A stretch of 64,000 nucleotides of DNA from Blautia sp. (GCA_021772055.1 JAETNR010000008.1:46926-110925), one strand, 5' to 3'; counted from the stretch's first letter, positions 52,817-62,233 are shown. The notes: a model not told the origin generated them from the letters alone. Numbers and translations: made by a program.

Positions 52817-53644
52817 TCAGCCTTTCACAGCACCGGCTGTCATTCCCGTTACTACCTGTTTCTGTAAAAGCAGGAAGATTAGGATCACAGGAATCATGGT
52901 AATGACCGCTGCTGCAAATGCAGTATTATAATCTGCCCCATAGGCCCCGAAGAACACATACTGCTGCATGGGAATGGTTTTGATTTTTTCATCCTGCAGA
53001 AGAAGAATGGAAACATTAAATTCATTCCATACGGAAAGGAACTGCAGTGTTGCCACAGTTGCCATGATCGGCTTTAACAGCGGAAGAATGATGAAAAAAA
53101 ATATCTTAAATCTTCCTGCACCCTCAATCTCCGCAGCCTCTTCCAGCTCCAGCGGAAGGCTTCTGACAAATCCGATGATCATGATGGTAGAGTATGCAAT
53201 CGCCAGTCCCGCGATCATAATGACAGCACCGGTTCTGGTGTTCAGAAGATTCAGGTTCTTATACATTTTGTAAACAGGGATCATAATTACCTGAAAAGGG
53301 AGCATCATGGAACTTACCAGAAGGGTTTCATAAAAACGATAGAATCTTTTTTTGTACTGCCTGCCAATGGCATAGGCAGCCATAGATGCTACCAGCAAAA
53401 TGATCAGCACGCTGCTCACAGTTACGAAAATACTGTTTTTCATAGAGAGAAAAATATGTGCCTTTTCAATCGCTGCCGAAAAGTTCTCCCAGCGAATCGC
53501 CTTTGGAAAAGCCAGGATTCCCTGGGAGGTCTCCTGTTTTGACTTTACTGACATCAGAATACAGATATAAAATGGAAACAAAAACACAGCCGTCATTCCA
53601 AACAGCAGTATTTTAGGAATCACTCCTACCCTGCCTTTTTTCAT
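52817..53644 (-). CDS. Carbohydrate ABC transporter permease (MalG type)
   Basis: The 275-residue permease has six membrane segments and the EAA loop ELEEAAEIEGAGRFKIFFFI. Its start overlaps the stop of the MalF-type gene by one base. It serves the beta-glycoside importer; no ATPase gene is in the operon. Confidence 0.93.
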   Translation of the reverse strand: MKKGRVGVIPKILLFGMTAVFLFPFYICILMSVKSKQETSQGILAFPKAIRWENFSAAIEKAHIFLSMKNSIFVTVSSVLIILLVASMAAYAIGRQYKKRFYRFYETLLVSSMMLPFQVIMIPVYKMYKNLNLLNTRTGAVIMIAGLAIAYSTIMIIGFVRSLPLELEEAAEIEGAGRFKIFFFIILPLLKPIMATVATLQFLSVWNEFNVSILLLQDEKIKTIPMQQYVFFGAYGADYNTAFAAAVITMIPVILIFLLLQKQVVTGMTAGAVKG

Positions 53645-54492
53645 TATGCCTCAACCTCCCTGCTTCGGAAAAATTTTGTCAAAAGCTGCCCGATCACCAC
53701 AAGGAATACCATAAATACCAGGGAAATTGCCTGGGCATATCCGGCTCTTGAATACTTAAACATATTATCGTAGATCAAAATAGCCACTGTCTGGGACGAT
53801 CCTGCAGGCCCGCCCCCTGTAGCTGCAAGCACCATGCCGAACTCTCTTAAGGAAGAGGTCAGTGTCAATGTAATACAGATGGTAAAGGAGGGCATCAGCA
53901 TGGGAATGGTCACATTGCAAAAGCGCTGCCAGGCATTTGCACCGTCGATCATGGCTGCCTCTTCATAGTCACCGGAGATTCCTGCAATGCCTGCCATATA
54001 GATCATGACATTTGACCCAAGGCAGTTCCACAGGGAAATAATGATAATTCCCCACAGTACAGTTTCTCTTTTTCCCATGAGGGAATGGCCCAAAACAACG
54101 GACAGCAGGTTGGAATCGATATATTTCCACACAAATGCCGCCAGAACCGTACTGATCGCAAGGGGAACGAAAAAGCTTGTTTTAAAAAATACTTTTCCCA
54201 TAAGCTTTTTGCTCAGGGTAACAGCAAGGAACAATGCCAGTATGTTATTGGCCGTGGTGACACTGACGCCATAAATGATGGTTGTTTTCAAAGGCTTCCA
54301 GACCTTGGCATCTGAGAGCAGTCTGATAAAATTTTCCATTCCTGTATAATTGTAAGTTCTTGAAATTCCATCCCAATCCGTAAAAGCCAGCCCGATTCCT
54401 GAGAAAAACGGATAAACCACACAGAATAGAAAGAGAATCAGAGACGGGATCAGGAAAACAAAATAACTCATTTCTTTTTTCAGTCGTTTCAT
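53644..54492 (-). CDS. Carbohydrate ABC transporter permease (MalF type)
   Basis: The 282-residue permease starts MKRLKKEMSYFVFLIPSLIL and has six membrane segments with the EAA loop DYEEAAMIDGANAWQRFCNV. It follows the binding-protein gene across a terminator-like hairpin. Confidence 0.93.
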   Translation of the reverse strand: MKRLKKEMSYFVFLIPSLILFLFCVVYPFFSGIGLAFTDWDGISRTYNYTGMENFIRLLSDAKVWKPLKTTIIYGVSVTTANNILALFLAVTLSKKLMGKVFFKTSFFVPLAISTVLAAFVWKYIDSNLLSVVLGHSLMGKRETVLWGIIIISLWNCLGSNVMIYMAGIAGISGDYEEAAMIDGANAWQRFCNVTIPMLMPSFTICITLTLTSSLREFGMVLAATGGGPAGSSQTVAILIYDNMFKYSRAGYAQAISLVFMVFLVVIGQLLTKFFRSREVEA

Positions 54493-54504
54493 ATGGCTTC
54501 CTTT

Positions 54505-54574
54505 CTAAAAAACTGCCGCAGCAACAGGTTCCCTCTGCCTTTTACGTACTGCGTTGGGTCTGTCTCTGCGGCAG
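54505..54574 (-). terminator. Intercistronic terminator between binding protein and permeases
   Basis: CTGCCGCAG and CTGCGGCAG arms (54513-54521, 54566-54574), followed on the minus strand by TTTTTT. It lies 15 bases after the binding-protein stop codon. As in the GH31 operon, it would keep binding protein in excess over permeases and enzymes. Confidence 0.8.
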
Positions 54575-54588
54575 CTTTCTCTCCTACA

Positions 54589-55881
54589 TTATTTTACAAG
54601 ATTGTCAAAATCAGCATCCAGGGTCTCAAGGGCTCCTTCAATGTCTTCGCATTCATCCAGGAAAAATTCGGAAACATCATTGATGAACGCATCTTCATTT
54701 GCACTTGGGAAACTTTTGGAGGAGATTACCATCACTTCACCGCTGTTCATAATGTCTGCGGCATCCTTGAAAGCACCTTCCAGGTTAGAAGTGTCCACCC
54801 CTTTTACAATGGGGATTCCTGCTCCTTTCTCTGCATAAAGGGAAGCGGACTCCGGAGACATCATATATTCCAGGAATTTTTGAGCTTCTTCTTTATGATC
54901 GCTTTCTGCTGCAACTGCAACTGCGGATTCCGGCGGACACATGGGCATCACGTTTTCTTCCTCATTTTCGGAAACAGGAAGTGCAAAAATTCCAAACTCT
55001 GCATCCGGGTTCATAGCGGTTGCATTGGTCACTGTCCAGGTTCCGTTTAAGATCATTCCTGCTTCTGCATTTGCCAGCAGAGAATAGCAGGTATTCTGGT
55101 CTGTTCCGAATGGATCGTCATTCATATAAGGATAGATCTCCTGAAGTTTTATAAAGAACTGTTTCCACTGCTCTGTTTCTGCAAAGGTGCTGCTCCTGTC
55201 CACCATTTCCGCAAGGGTGGGGCCGCCCTTGGCCAATACCTGGGCACAGTATGTAGTCTGGGAGGTACCGTTTACCACCCACTGTTCTGAGAATCCGGAT
55301 GCAATGGGAGTAATGCCGCTGTCCAGAAGCTTCTGGCAGACTTCCAGAAATGCGCTCCATGTCTTTGGAATTTCCATAATCCCGGCTGTCTCAAACGCTG
55401 CTTTATTGTAGGTTACGCACATGAAATCATTTGCAATAGGAAGTGCATAGATTTTACCATCTTCTGTTGTAAAAGCATCCAGCATTCCCTCTGCGTAATT
55501 GGCAATATTCTCGCTGTCACTGATGTCAAGAATGTATCCGCTGGGCACCATGTCCGACATATCATTTCCGGAAAAAGAAATCAGATCCGGCACATCCCCT
55601 GCTGCAAATCTTGTCATAACTGTCTGGTTAAAACTGTCAATGGATGTTTTCTGAATATCAATCTTAATATTGGGATTTTCTGCCTCAAAGCCTGCGATTA
55701 CTTCATCCAGCCATGCTACATACTGTTCTTCTGCGGAACCGTTGATAAATTCCAGGGTGATTTCTTCCCCTTCTTCCTTGGAAACCTCTTCCTCTTTCAC
55801 GTCCTCTGCGTATACGCTTCCTGCTGCCATCGTGCATGCCAGGGAACACATCATCATTGCTGCCAAAACCTTTCTTCTCAT
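54589..55881 (-). CDS. Extracellular sugar-binding protein of ABC transporter
   Basis: The 430-residue family 1 binding protein has a signal peptide (MRRKVLAAMMMCSLACTMAA, cleavage likely after GSVYA). Two cysteines lie in the hydrophobic stretch, but neither has a good lipobox, so anchoring is uncertain. The mature protein starts with a Glu/Lys-rich run (EDVKEEEVSKEEGEE). AGGAGG precedes the ATG. First gene of the seven-gene beta-glycoside operon, next to a YesMN pair. Confidence 0.92.
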   Translation of the reverse strand: MRRKVLAAMMMCSLACTMAAGSVYAEDVKEEEVSKEEGEEITLEFINGSAEEQYVAWLDEVIAGFEAENPNIKIDIQKTSIDSFNQTVMTRFAAGDVPDLISFSGNDMSDMVPSGYILDISDSENIANYAEGMLDAFTTEDGKIYALPIANDFMCVTYNKAAFETAGIMEIPKTWSAFLEVCQKLLDSGITPIASGFSEQWVVNGTSQTTYCAQVLAKGGPTLAEMVDRSSTFAETEQWKQFFIKLQEIYPYMNDDPFGTDQNTCYSLLANAEAGMILNGTWTVTNATAMNPDAEFGIFALPVSENEEENVMPMCPPESAVAVAAESDHKEEAQKFLEYMMSPESASLYAEKGAGIPIVKGVDTSNLEGAFKDAADIMNSGEVMVISSKSFPSANEDAFINDVSEFFLDECEDIEGALETLDADFDNLVK

Positions 55882-55922
55882 AACCTTACCTCCTGTAGTG
55901 GGCTTGTTTTTTTGATGATCTT

Positions 55923-55951
55923 ATTATAAAAGATCAGGGCACATACCACCT
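55923..55951 (-). promoter_or_regulatory. Promoter of the beta-glycoside operon with weak -35
   Basis: Minus-strand -10 TATAAT (55923-55928) is perfect. At the -35 position (55946-55951) stands AGGTGG, unlike TTGACA. This suggests dependence on an activator, and the neighbouring YesN-type AraC regulator is the obvious candidate. Confidence 0.55.
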
Positions 55952-55973
55952 TTTGGATTCTTCTGATTTTATT

Positions 55974-56013
55974 AAAAAACCGCAGTATTTTCTCTCTGAA
56001 AATACCACGGTTT
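55974..56013 (-). terminator. Terminator of the yesMN unit
   Basis: AACCG-GTATTTTC and GAAAATAC-CGGTT pairing (two-base internal mismatch) around TCTCT, with six T after it on the minus strand. Confidence 0.8.
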
Positions 56014-56074
56014 TCTCTAAAAAAGGATTCACCACAAACATCCATTTCATTTCTTCGGATTTCTTTTTATTTTT

Positions 56075-57568
56075 TCAGATTTCCGTCATGTGAGATACAG
56101 ACTGCCTGTATTCCTGAATGGTCATCCCTGTAAATTTTTTAAAGATCGTACTAAAGTAGGATGGATTGGCGATGCCTACCATCCGGGCGATTTCATAATT
56201 TTTATAACTGCCCTTTTTTATCAGATCCCTGGCTTTCTCCACCCGTATTTCATTAAGGTATTCTGTAACACCCTTTCCCATGTCCTTCTTAAAGATCCCG
56301 GACAGGTAGGTTTCATTGAGGCCTGCTTCTCTGGCAATGCTATTAAGTGACAGGTCTTTCCCGTAATTCTTCTGTATAAAACGGATGGCCTGTACCACTG
56401 CAGGATGAAATTTCTCGCCTTGCGTCCGTCTAAAAAGCTCTTCCAGAACAGACCGGCACAGGTTCTGTTTCTCATAAAGCATGACCGTTCCTGCAAGCTC
56501 CTCACTTATTTTTGCAAACTCCATATTTTCCATTTCATAGTTTAAATTCCGGGCTACAGCATTCAAAAAGAGAAGATAATTTTCCTGCACAGATTCTTCG
56601 GAAGGAACTTTTCCGGAAAGGGTTTCCGTCAGGGTATCCAAAGCTTCCTCCGCCTCTTCCAGGCTTTGAATGTTTCTGAAACATTCTGGATCAGCCTGAT
56701 ACTCCTTTTCCCTTTTTTCTAAGGCAGGACGCACATCTTCCCACAGCAAAAGCCTTTGCTTTTTCACACATTTTGCCATTTCCTGGACAGCGCTTGTCTC
56801 TCTTACTCTTTCCGGAAGGGACTCTTCCTCTCTTCCCCATCCGCTCACTGCTCCCAGGAAACGCTCCTCTTTCAGCTTATCCCCCAAAATAGAAAGCTTT
56901 CGGCTTCTGTCCTCTAACTGAAGCTTCTGGCTATGCTCCTTCTTTACAGAAAAAAGCAACAGATGCTCCTTCCTGCTATGAAGCTCCAGAAGGCTTTCCT
57001 CCATCCAAACCTGCTTTCGGCACTCCTCATTCTTCCATTCTTCATTCAGATTTCGGACTCTGCATAAATAAAATCCCCATTGCCCTTCAAGGCAGAACCT
57101 GATGTAAGTTTCCGCTCTGCAATCAGACTTTCCATTTATCAGAACATCCATAAACTCCCGGTTCAATGGCTCCTGACTAAGAAGCCCTTCCAGATGCTTT
57201 TCCCAGGCACGCTGAATTATCTGTCCTACATCTTCCTTCTCAATATCCTGTTTCAGAATGTAATCCGATGCCCCAAGTTTCAAGGATTCTCTGACAAATT
57301 CAAAGTCATCATATGCAGACAGGGCAATGACCAGGATTTCCGGATATGTTTCCCGTATAAAAGCAGTCAGTTCGATACCGTTCATGACAGGCATACTCAT
57401 GTCTGTCACCACTACCTCCACGGAATGTTCTTTCAGGTATTCCAGCGCGGCAGCCCCGTGAACCGCCTCCCCTGCAATGGTAAAACCGTATTTTTCCCAG
57501 GAAACTGCCTTTTTTATGGCAAACCGGAAAAACTTATCATCTTCTACGATCAATACACGCTTCTTCAT
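56075..57568 (-). CDS. AraC-family response regulator (YesN type)
   Basis: The 497-residue protein has an N-terminal receiver domain (VLIVEDDKFF, phospho-acceptor Asp56 in VVVTDMSMP, Lys in ILKQD), a long middle region and a C-terminal AraC DNA-binding domain (about 395-497: SLNSIAREAGLNETYLSGIF, KNYEIARMVGIANPSYFSTI). Its start overlaps the kinase stop by 32 bases. It probably activates the beta-glycoside transport and hydrolase operon that follows. Confidence 0.93.
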   Translation of the reverse strand: MKKRVLIVEDDKFFRFAIKKAVSWEKYGFTIAGEAVHGAAALEYLKEHSVEVVVTDMSMPVMNGIELTAFIRETYPEILVIALSAYDDFEFVRESLKLGASDYILKQDIEKEDVGQIIQRAWEKHLEGLLSQEPLNREFMDVLINGKSDCRAETYIRFCLEGQWGFYLCRVRNLNEEWKNEECRKQVWMEESLLELHSRKEHLLLFSVKKEHSQKLQLEDRSRKLSILGDKLKEERFLGAVSGWGREEESLPERVRETSAVQEMAKCVKKQRLLLWEDVRPALEKREKEYQADPECFRNIQSLEEAEEALDTLTETLSGKVPSEESVQENYLLFLNAVARNLNYEMENMEFAKISEELAGTVMLYEKQNLCRSVLEELFRRTQGEKFHPAVVQAIRFIQKNYGKDLSLNSIAREAGLNETYLSGIFKKDMGKGVTEYLNEIRVEKARDLIKKGSYKNYEIARMVGIANPSYFSTIFKKFTGMTIQEYRQSVSHMTEI

Positions 57569-59384
57569 GCTCTGTTCTCTCTCTTTCGGGAATCATTAAT
57601 GTAATCCTGGTTCCTTTTCCCGGTTCACTGTCAATCTCGTAGCGGAATCCCTCTCCGTAAACCAGCTTTTGCCTTAAAATAATATTGATTATACCGATTC
57701 CGTTAAATCCTTTGTATTTTTCTGTCCTGTTCTGCCGGATTTTTTCCAGAAGCCGGTTTCGTTCTTCTTCTGTCATCCCTTTTCCATTATCCTCCACAGA
57801 CAAAATCAGGGTATTCTCTCTCACCCTTCCCGTAATTCTGATCACACCGTCATTTCTGGCTGTATCCAGCCCATGAAGGATACTGTTTTCAATAAAAGGC
57901 TGCAGCAAAAAGCCCAGGATCCGGAAGTGTTCCGCCTCCTCCGTCACCTCAAACTCCTCCCGGAAGGCATCATCATACCTGGCTTTCTGGATATAGAGAT
58001 AATTTTTGATGCTTTCCAGTTCCGCTGAAAGGAGAATCTCCTGGTTTGCATTCTTTACAGTAAATCGAAGGAGACTGATAATGGCATCTGCCAGCTTTGC
58101 AATTTCATCCTGCCCCTTTTCATAGGCCAGCCATTTCAGGGCGCCAAGGGTATTATACAAAAAGTGGGGATTGATCTGAGCCTCCAGAATCTGATATTGA
58201 AGTTCCTGCTTCTCCTCCTCCTCTTTTCTGGCTAACTGATTCAGCTCATCAATCTTCAGCCCCATATGATTAAACTGCAGAATCAGACATCCGATCTCAT
58301 CATACACTGCAGGGGTAAGCAGTGCTGAATAATTTCCTGTTTCATACTGCTCCATTCCCTTTTCGATTATTTCCAGATTTTTTTTGATACTCCGATAAAT
58401 GACCATCCCCAACAGTAGTCCGGCTGCCAGGAAAACAAAAGTCGTAAACAATACTCTCGGAATCACCTGTCCTGCTTTCTCCAATATGACAGAATAGGGA
58501 ATGAAACAGATCATATTCCAGTGAAATTCTGCTGTACGAAGGGGGATTACCTGATATTCCAGTCCATTTAGCTTTCTCCTTGCGGAATATACATAATAGT
58601 TTCCTTCTTTATAATGCAGATAAGGAGACAAGGATTTTTCCTCCAGAGATAGGAGATTATTTTGAAAAATATCCCCTTTTTCTCCTGCAATTACCACATT
58701 GTCGCCGGACACATAAGGATTATGATCATATTCCAGGTCAAAAAAATCCGAATCCATCTCAAATACAGCGGTTCCTAATGTACGGATTCTCTTTCCGCCC
58801 TGATGATTCATAATCTTCCGTACAAAATAAACCCGATCTTCCTCTTTGATCCATTGAATGGGATTTGTATTGCTTACACAGTCCCGAAACTTCTCCGTCA
58901 TTTCCCCGGCTTTTTCTTCTGTCATTTTGTTATTCTTAGGATCCTGGTCATAAAAATAGATTTTCCCATCCCCATTTTCAAGGATCACTGCTTTGGCATA
59001 ATCATGAAGAACCGGATGCATAAGAAAAGAGACTGTAAGCCTTTGTTTGTTTAAGGAATATTCCCAGGGGGTACTTTCTTCCCCTGTACCTTCATAAATG
59101 GCTCTCAGTTCTTCTGCATTTCCGAAAGAATAGGAGGCATCCTGAAATTCCCTTATTCTGTCTTCCATCTGGATCCCTGCCTGCTTCAAAAGGCTGATGG
59201 CAGTATCCTCCACTGTATCGATCAGCGTATTTCTCATGGTAACATAGCTGGTACCCCCAATGGCTGCGCTGCAGACCACCGCAACCATGACCAGATAAAC
59301 GGTGAGTTTTGTGCGGATTTTCATATCTCTGATTTTTTTCCAAAGATACAGTAAGTAAATGTTTTTCGTTTTCTTTGAAGACAT
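57537..59384 (-). CDS. Sensor histidine kinase (YesM type, LytS/HisKA_7 group)
   Basis: The 615-residue kinase has two membrane segments (about 28-48 and 312-332) around a large extracellular sensor domain (dCache-like), a HAMP region, the His_kinase motif with His407 (EAQINPHFLYNTLGALK) and a C-terminal ATPase domain (LQPFIENSILHGLD, DNGKGM, GIGIINI). YesM kinases sense sugars directly or through binding proteins. Paired with YesN and adjacent to a sugar importer operon. Confidence 0.93.
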   Translation of the reverse strand: MSSKKTKNIYLLYLWKKIRDMKIRTKLTVYLVMVAVVCSAAIGGTSYVTMRNTLIDTVEDTAISLLKQAGIQMEDRIREFQDASYSFGNAEELRAIYEGTGEESTPWEYSLNKQRLTVSFLMHPVLHDYAKAVILENGDGKIYFYDQDPKNNKMTEEKAGEMTEKFRDCVSNTNPIQWIKEEDRVYFVRKIMNHQGGKRIRTLGTAVFEMDSDFFDLEYDHNPYVSGDNVVIAGEKGDIFQNNLLSLEEKSLSPYLHYKEGNYYVYSARRKLNGLEYQVIPLRTAEFHWNMICFIPYSVILEKAGQVIPRVLFTTFVFLAAGLLLGMVIYRSIKKNLEIIEKGMEQYETGNYSALLTPAVYDEIGCLILQFNHMGLKIDELNQLARKEEEEKQELQYQILEAQINPHFLYNTLGALKWLAYEKGQDEIAKLADAIISLLRFTVKNANQEILLSAELESIKNYLYIQKARYDDAFREEFEVTEEAEHFRILGFLLQPFIENSILHGLDTARNDGVIRITGRVRENTLILSVEDNGKGMTEEERNRLLEKIRQNRTEKYKGFNGIGIINIILRQKLVYGEGFRYEIDSEPGKGTRITLMIPERERTEHEEACIDRRR

Positions 59385-59419
59385 GCTTTTCCTTCTTCCT
59401 CCTGATTTCTGTTGGGCAC

Positions 59420-60565
59420 TCAGGCAGCACAGAACTTCTTCCAGGTTTCCTCCGCAAAATTCAAAAGCTCACGTTCGGATTGGATATCCGAGGAATAAGG
59501 ATAGGTCTCTGCGCATTTTTCAAATTGAAGTTTCATCTTTTCAGCCTTCTCCCTGTCCTTTTCGTGAAGCAGAGCAAGCGCATATTCTGTGCGCAGTACG
59601 GAAGGAAAGTTTTTCATGGATTTCATAAATTTCTTCTGCTGCGTAGAATACATTTCTTCTATTTTCTCAGGACGGTTTACTGCAATTAACTCACAGTATA
59701 TTCTGTCGCAGATGAGCATATAACGATGAATTTCTACCATACCGCTTTTTATTTCCAGCAGATTGGCCATCAGGCTGTCTGCTTCTTCAAATCTCTGTTG
59801 ATCCATCAGACGATTGCATGCAAAAACGGCCACTGCTGCAGCCATACTGTTTTTCATATCTTCTTCCTTTGGCAGGGCAAACCATTCCTCAGGCATATCT
59901 CTAAGGCGGGTGCCTCTCGCCATTTCTTCATTCACCTTCATCTGCAGCCAGAAGGCTCTAAGAGCCACGGGGTTTCGGCAGATGGAAACTGCATTATATC
60001 CGTCATTATCCACATTTCCTGCCCGCATAGGAATCCCGTTGAGCATAGCGGTAAACAGTCCTGCTGCGGCAAGCAGAAAAAATGCCGTGGAAAAAATCTC
60101 CCCGGATACCAACACATATAATCCCCAAAAGAGCGCCCCTGTAATGAGATTCATAAGCGCCCCTCCAAGATTATAAAGAATCACAGGTATTTTCCCATCA
60201 ACAAGATCAGGTGGAGACATCAGGCACTGACCTCCGGTTCCTGCAAGTGTAAACCTCTTTAGCTTAAGCTTTCCCTCTTTTTTTACCCACATAAAGCTTC
60301 CAATACGAAACGAAAGAAAATGATAGCCGGAAAGTAGCCCTCCCACAAGGTGCCCTGCCTCGTGAATCACAATCTGCACATAAAGAGCACCAATGACCAG
60401 CGCCAGCAAAATCAGCAGGCGGAAGATCTTCCCGGTCTCCTCTCCCTCATCTCCCAGGACATAGCCCGCCAGAAAGTATCCGCCTGCTCCGCCTATCATC
60501 AGGGAAATTATCATTCCAATATACTTTTTCCATTGCATCTTTTTTCTTTTCTTTTTCTCTTTCAT
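59420..60565 (-). CDS. M50-type membrane zinc metalloprotease (site-2 protease-like)
   Basis: Multi-spanning membrane protein of about 381 residues. The zinc motif HEAGH (residues 68-72, in VIHEAGHLVGG) lies inside a membrane helix. A second motif with NGIPMRAGNVDNDGYN later in the chain fits the third zinc ligand of M50 proteases. The C-terminal half is a soluble helical region with TPR-like pattern. The frame opens at 60820, but that part reads through hairpins. ATG 60563-60565 (MKEKKKRKKMQ), preceded by GGGAG, is the likely start. Intramembrane proteases of this type cleave anti-sigma or other membrane factors; its substrate is unknown. Confidence 0.8.
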   Translation of the reverse strand: MKEKKKRKKMQWKKYIGMIISLMIGGAGGYFLAGYVLGDEGEETGKIFRLLILLALVIGALYVQIVIHEAGHLVGGLLSGYHFLSFRIGSFMWVKKEGKLKLKRFTLAGTGGQCLMSPPDLVDGKIPVILYNLGGALMNLITGALFWGLYVLVSGEIFSTAFFLLAAAGLFTAMLNGIPMRAGNVDNDGYNAVSICRNPVALRAFWLQMKVNEEMARGTRLRDMPEEWFALPKEEDMKNSMAAAVAVFACNRLMDQQRFEEADSLMANLLEIKSGMVEIHRYMLICDRIYCELIAVNRPEKIEEMYSTQQKKFMKSMKNFPSVLRTEYALALLHEKDREKAEKMKLQFEKCAETYPYSSDIQSERELLNFAEETWKKFCAA

Positions 60566-60867
60566 ACTTTCTTGTCTCCCGGGTATTCTACAGAAGGAAA
60601 ATCCCTCCGCGCTTTCCAAACATATCCTGCTGTCTTCTGCATTTAGTTCAAGTATAGCACAGAAATCAGGCGCATGCCAGGCGGATTTACTCCGACAGTT
60701 TGAGCCTGATTTCTTCCCGTTGCTGTCCACTCCGTTCCCAGTAACGAGCCAAAATTCATTCCAGGTTGCCTTCGGCAATGGAATTTTGGCTTGTATGTCT
60801 CGGGATTTTGGCATATTCATGCCAAAACACCTCGCGGGATAGTGGCGTGTGAAAAGTAACTTCTTCC
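60566..60867. other. Intergenic stretch with three tandem hairpins
   Basis: Three perfect inverted repeats: AGAAATCAGGC/GCCTGATTTCT (60661-60714), AGCCAAAATTC/GAATTTTGGCT with an inner TTGCC/GGCAA stem (60747-60791), and TTTTGGCAT/ATGCCAAAA with a 4-base loop (60806-60827). None has a T tract, so they are not ordinary terminators. The second and third share the TTTTGGC arm. The block may be a dispersed intergenic repeat. No gene is present; the open frame through it is fortuitous. Confidence 0.65.
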
Positions 60868-61764
60868 CTACTGTTTCTGCAGCATTTTCTCCTTCAGCAC
60901 CTCTTCCATTGTTACCTGTTTTGCTTCTTTGATACTTCCGTCGCTGTTTCTTTTTACGATCACGTATATTTTGCTGCCAAGGGTTTCCTCTGAACCGTTC
61001 TGGTACAAGGAACCATTTTCATCTGCCAAAAGGTAAATTGGCTGGTTCTGCCACAGCCAGGCACCATTCGTTTCGTCCAGATCAATGCCGGCTGCTTTAT
61101 ACTCCCGGATCTTTTGCCGGCTTTCTTCACACTCTTTCTCTGTTTCCAGGCAGCTTTCCTCTGCAATGGCTTCGCATACATCACACTCCTGCCTGCACTC
61201 AAATCCATTAAATCCATTCTTCGTGCGTTCCTCGTATTCCTCCTTGGCAGCTATCCTCACTCCTGTCAGCTTATAATCCCGGGCTCTTACTGTATAAAGA
61301 TCAATTTCTCCCTCCGGCATCTCCACTGCCATGCAGGTATCATCCACCTGCCGGTCAATCAGCCAGCGCACGGTTTTTCCCTGATACAGGATCTTGTCTG
61401 CTTCTCCGTCATAGGTCACGCCATAAGGTTCCAGATATGCAAGCTGATTTCTCATCTCTTCTTTGTGCCAGTCCAGAAACTTCTTTTTCTCTTCCTCAGA
61501 AAGGCCCCTGATCTCACTGAAGTCCCCGTACTCCATGATCATTCCGCTTTCCGTCAGTGTAGCTTCCCCCATCACCGCATCCTGCGCCTGCTCACATTCC
61601 ACGTCCTCCACTGTATTGCTCTCATTTGTGAAAAACCAGATGACGCTTCCCCGTCCTTCTCCTGCACTTCCCAGATCAATGCTGGTGGTCATCGCCTGCA
61701 CAGATCCTGCCGCTGCCAGGATAAAAACTACGCCTGCCAAAACTGCTGCTGCCTTTTTTCTCAT
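60868..61764 (-). CDS. Secreted protein of unknown function
   Basis: The 298-residue acidic protein begins MRKKAAAVLAGVVFILAAAG and is likely cleaved near VQA. The mature part has no family I recognise. It carries a cysteine-rich stretch (FECRQECDVCEAIAEESCLE, then another Cys) that may bind metal or form disulfides, and mixed charged helices. The ATG at 61762-61764 is chosen because AAGGAG lies 9 bases before it. It is upstream of the M50 protease gene on the same strand, so a functional link is possible but unproven. Confidence 0.7.
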   Translation of the reverse strand: MRKKAAAVLAGVVFILAAAGSVQAMTTSIDLGSAGEGRGSVIWFFTNESNTVEDVECEQAQDAVMGEATLTESGMIMEYGDFSEIRGLSEEEKKKFLDWHKEEMRNQLAYLEPYGVTYDGEADKILYQGKTVRWLIDRQVDDTCMAVEMPEGEIDLYTVRARDYKLTGVRIAAKEEYEERTKNGFNGFECRQECDVCEAIAEESCLETEKECEESRQKIREYKAAGIDLDETNGAWLWQNQPIYLLADENGSLYQNGSEETLGSKIYVIVKRNSDGSIKEAKQVTMEEVLKEKMLQKQ

Positions 61765-61872
61765 AATATCCAACTCCTTTTCTGTTTATTTATTTTACAG
61801 TCAAAGAATATCATGAGAATTTGTAATCCAACTGGAGTTTGTATGTGTTTTTTGTGTAGAAGCGGATGACTG

Positions 61873-62034
61873 TCACCGAGCGTTTCCCGTATTGGATTCT
61901 GTATATCGGCCTCTGACAATCAATACTGTTTTTCCCTGAAATGCCAGCCCATAAGTGTAAATATTCGCTTCAGGAACACCTTTTTCTATCAGTGTGCTGA
62001 AATCCTGTATCCCGATTGCTGCCGTCCTGCTCAT
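61873..62034 (-). pseudogene. C-terminal fragment of an AAA-ATPase-like / PD-(D/E)XK nuclease protein
   Basis: The minus-strand frame ends with LIEKGVPEANIYTYGLAFQG followed by KTVLIVRG. This resembles the C-terminus of the AAA-ATPase-like proteins with a PD-(D/E)XK nuclease tail, common and often broken in gut Clostridia. The rest of the frame up to 62340 runs antisense to an XRE gene and has no recognisable content, so only the last part is a relic. Assignment is from memory of the motif. Confidence 0.4.
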
Positions 62035-62233
62035 GGGCACCTTCTGTAATTCATAAATAAACAGCCAGTACATCGCATTTTCTTCAGTATAGCAGTTTAT
62101 AAATTGAAATACAATGTTCAAATCACCCGGACTCCTAAAGAGAAAATCGGTATAATCGTACTGGCAAACCGGAACGATAAGGTTATTCCTCAAATTAAAC
62201 CGGAAAGATGCAATATTATTGAGGTGAACGATA

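Noticed and set aside
59566..60820. Upstream start of the M50 gene at 60820
   Set aside because: The extra 85 residues are encoded by the tandem hairpin block and have no membrane or protease features.
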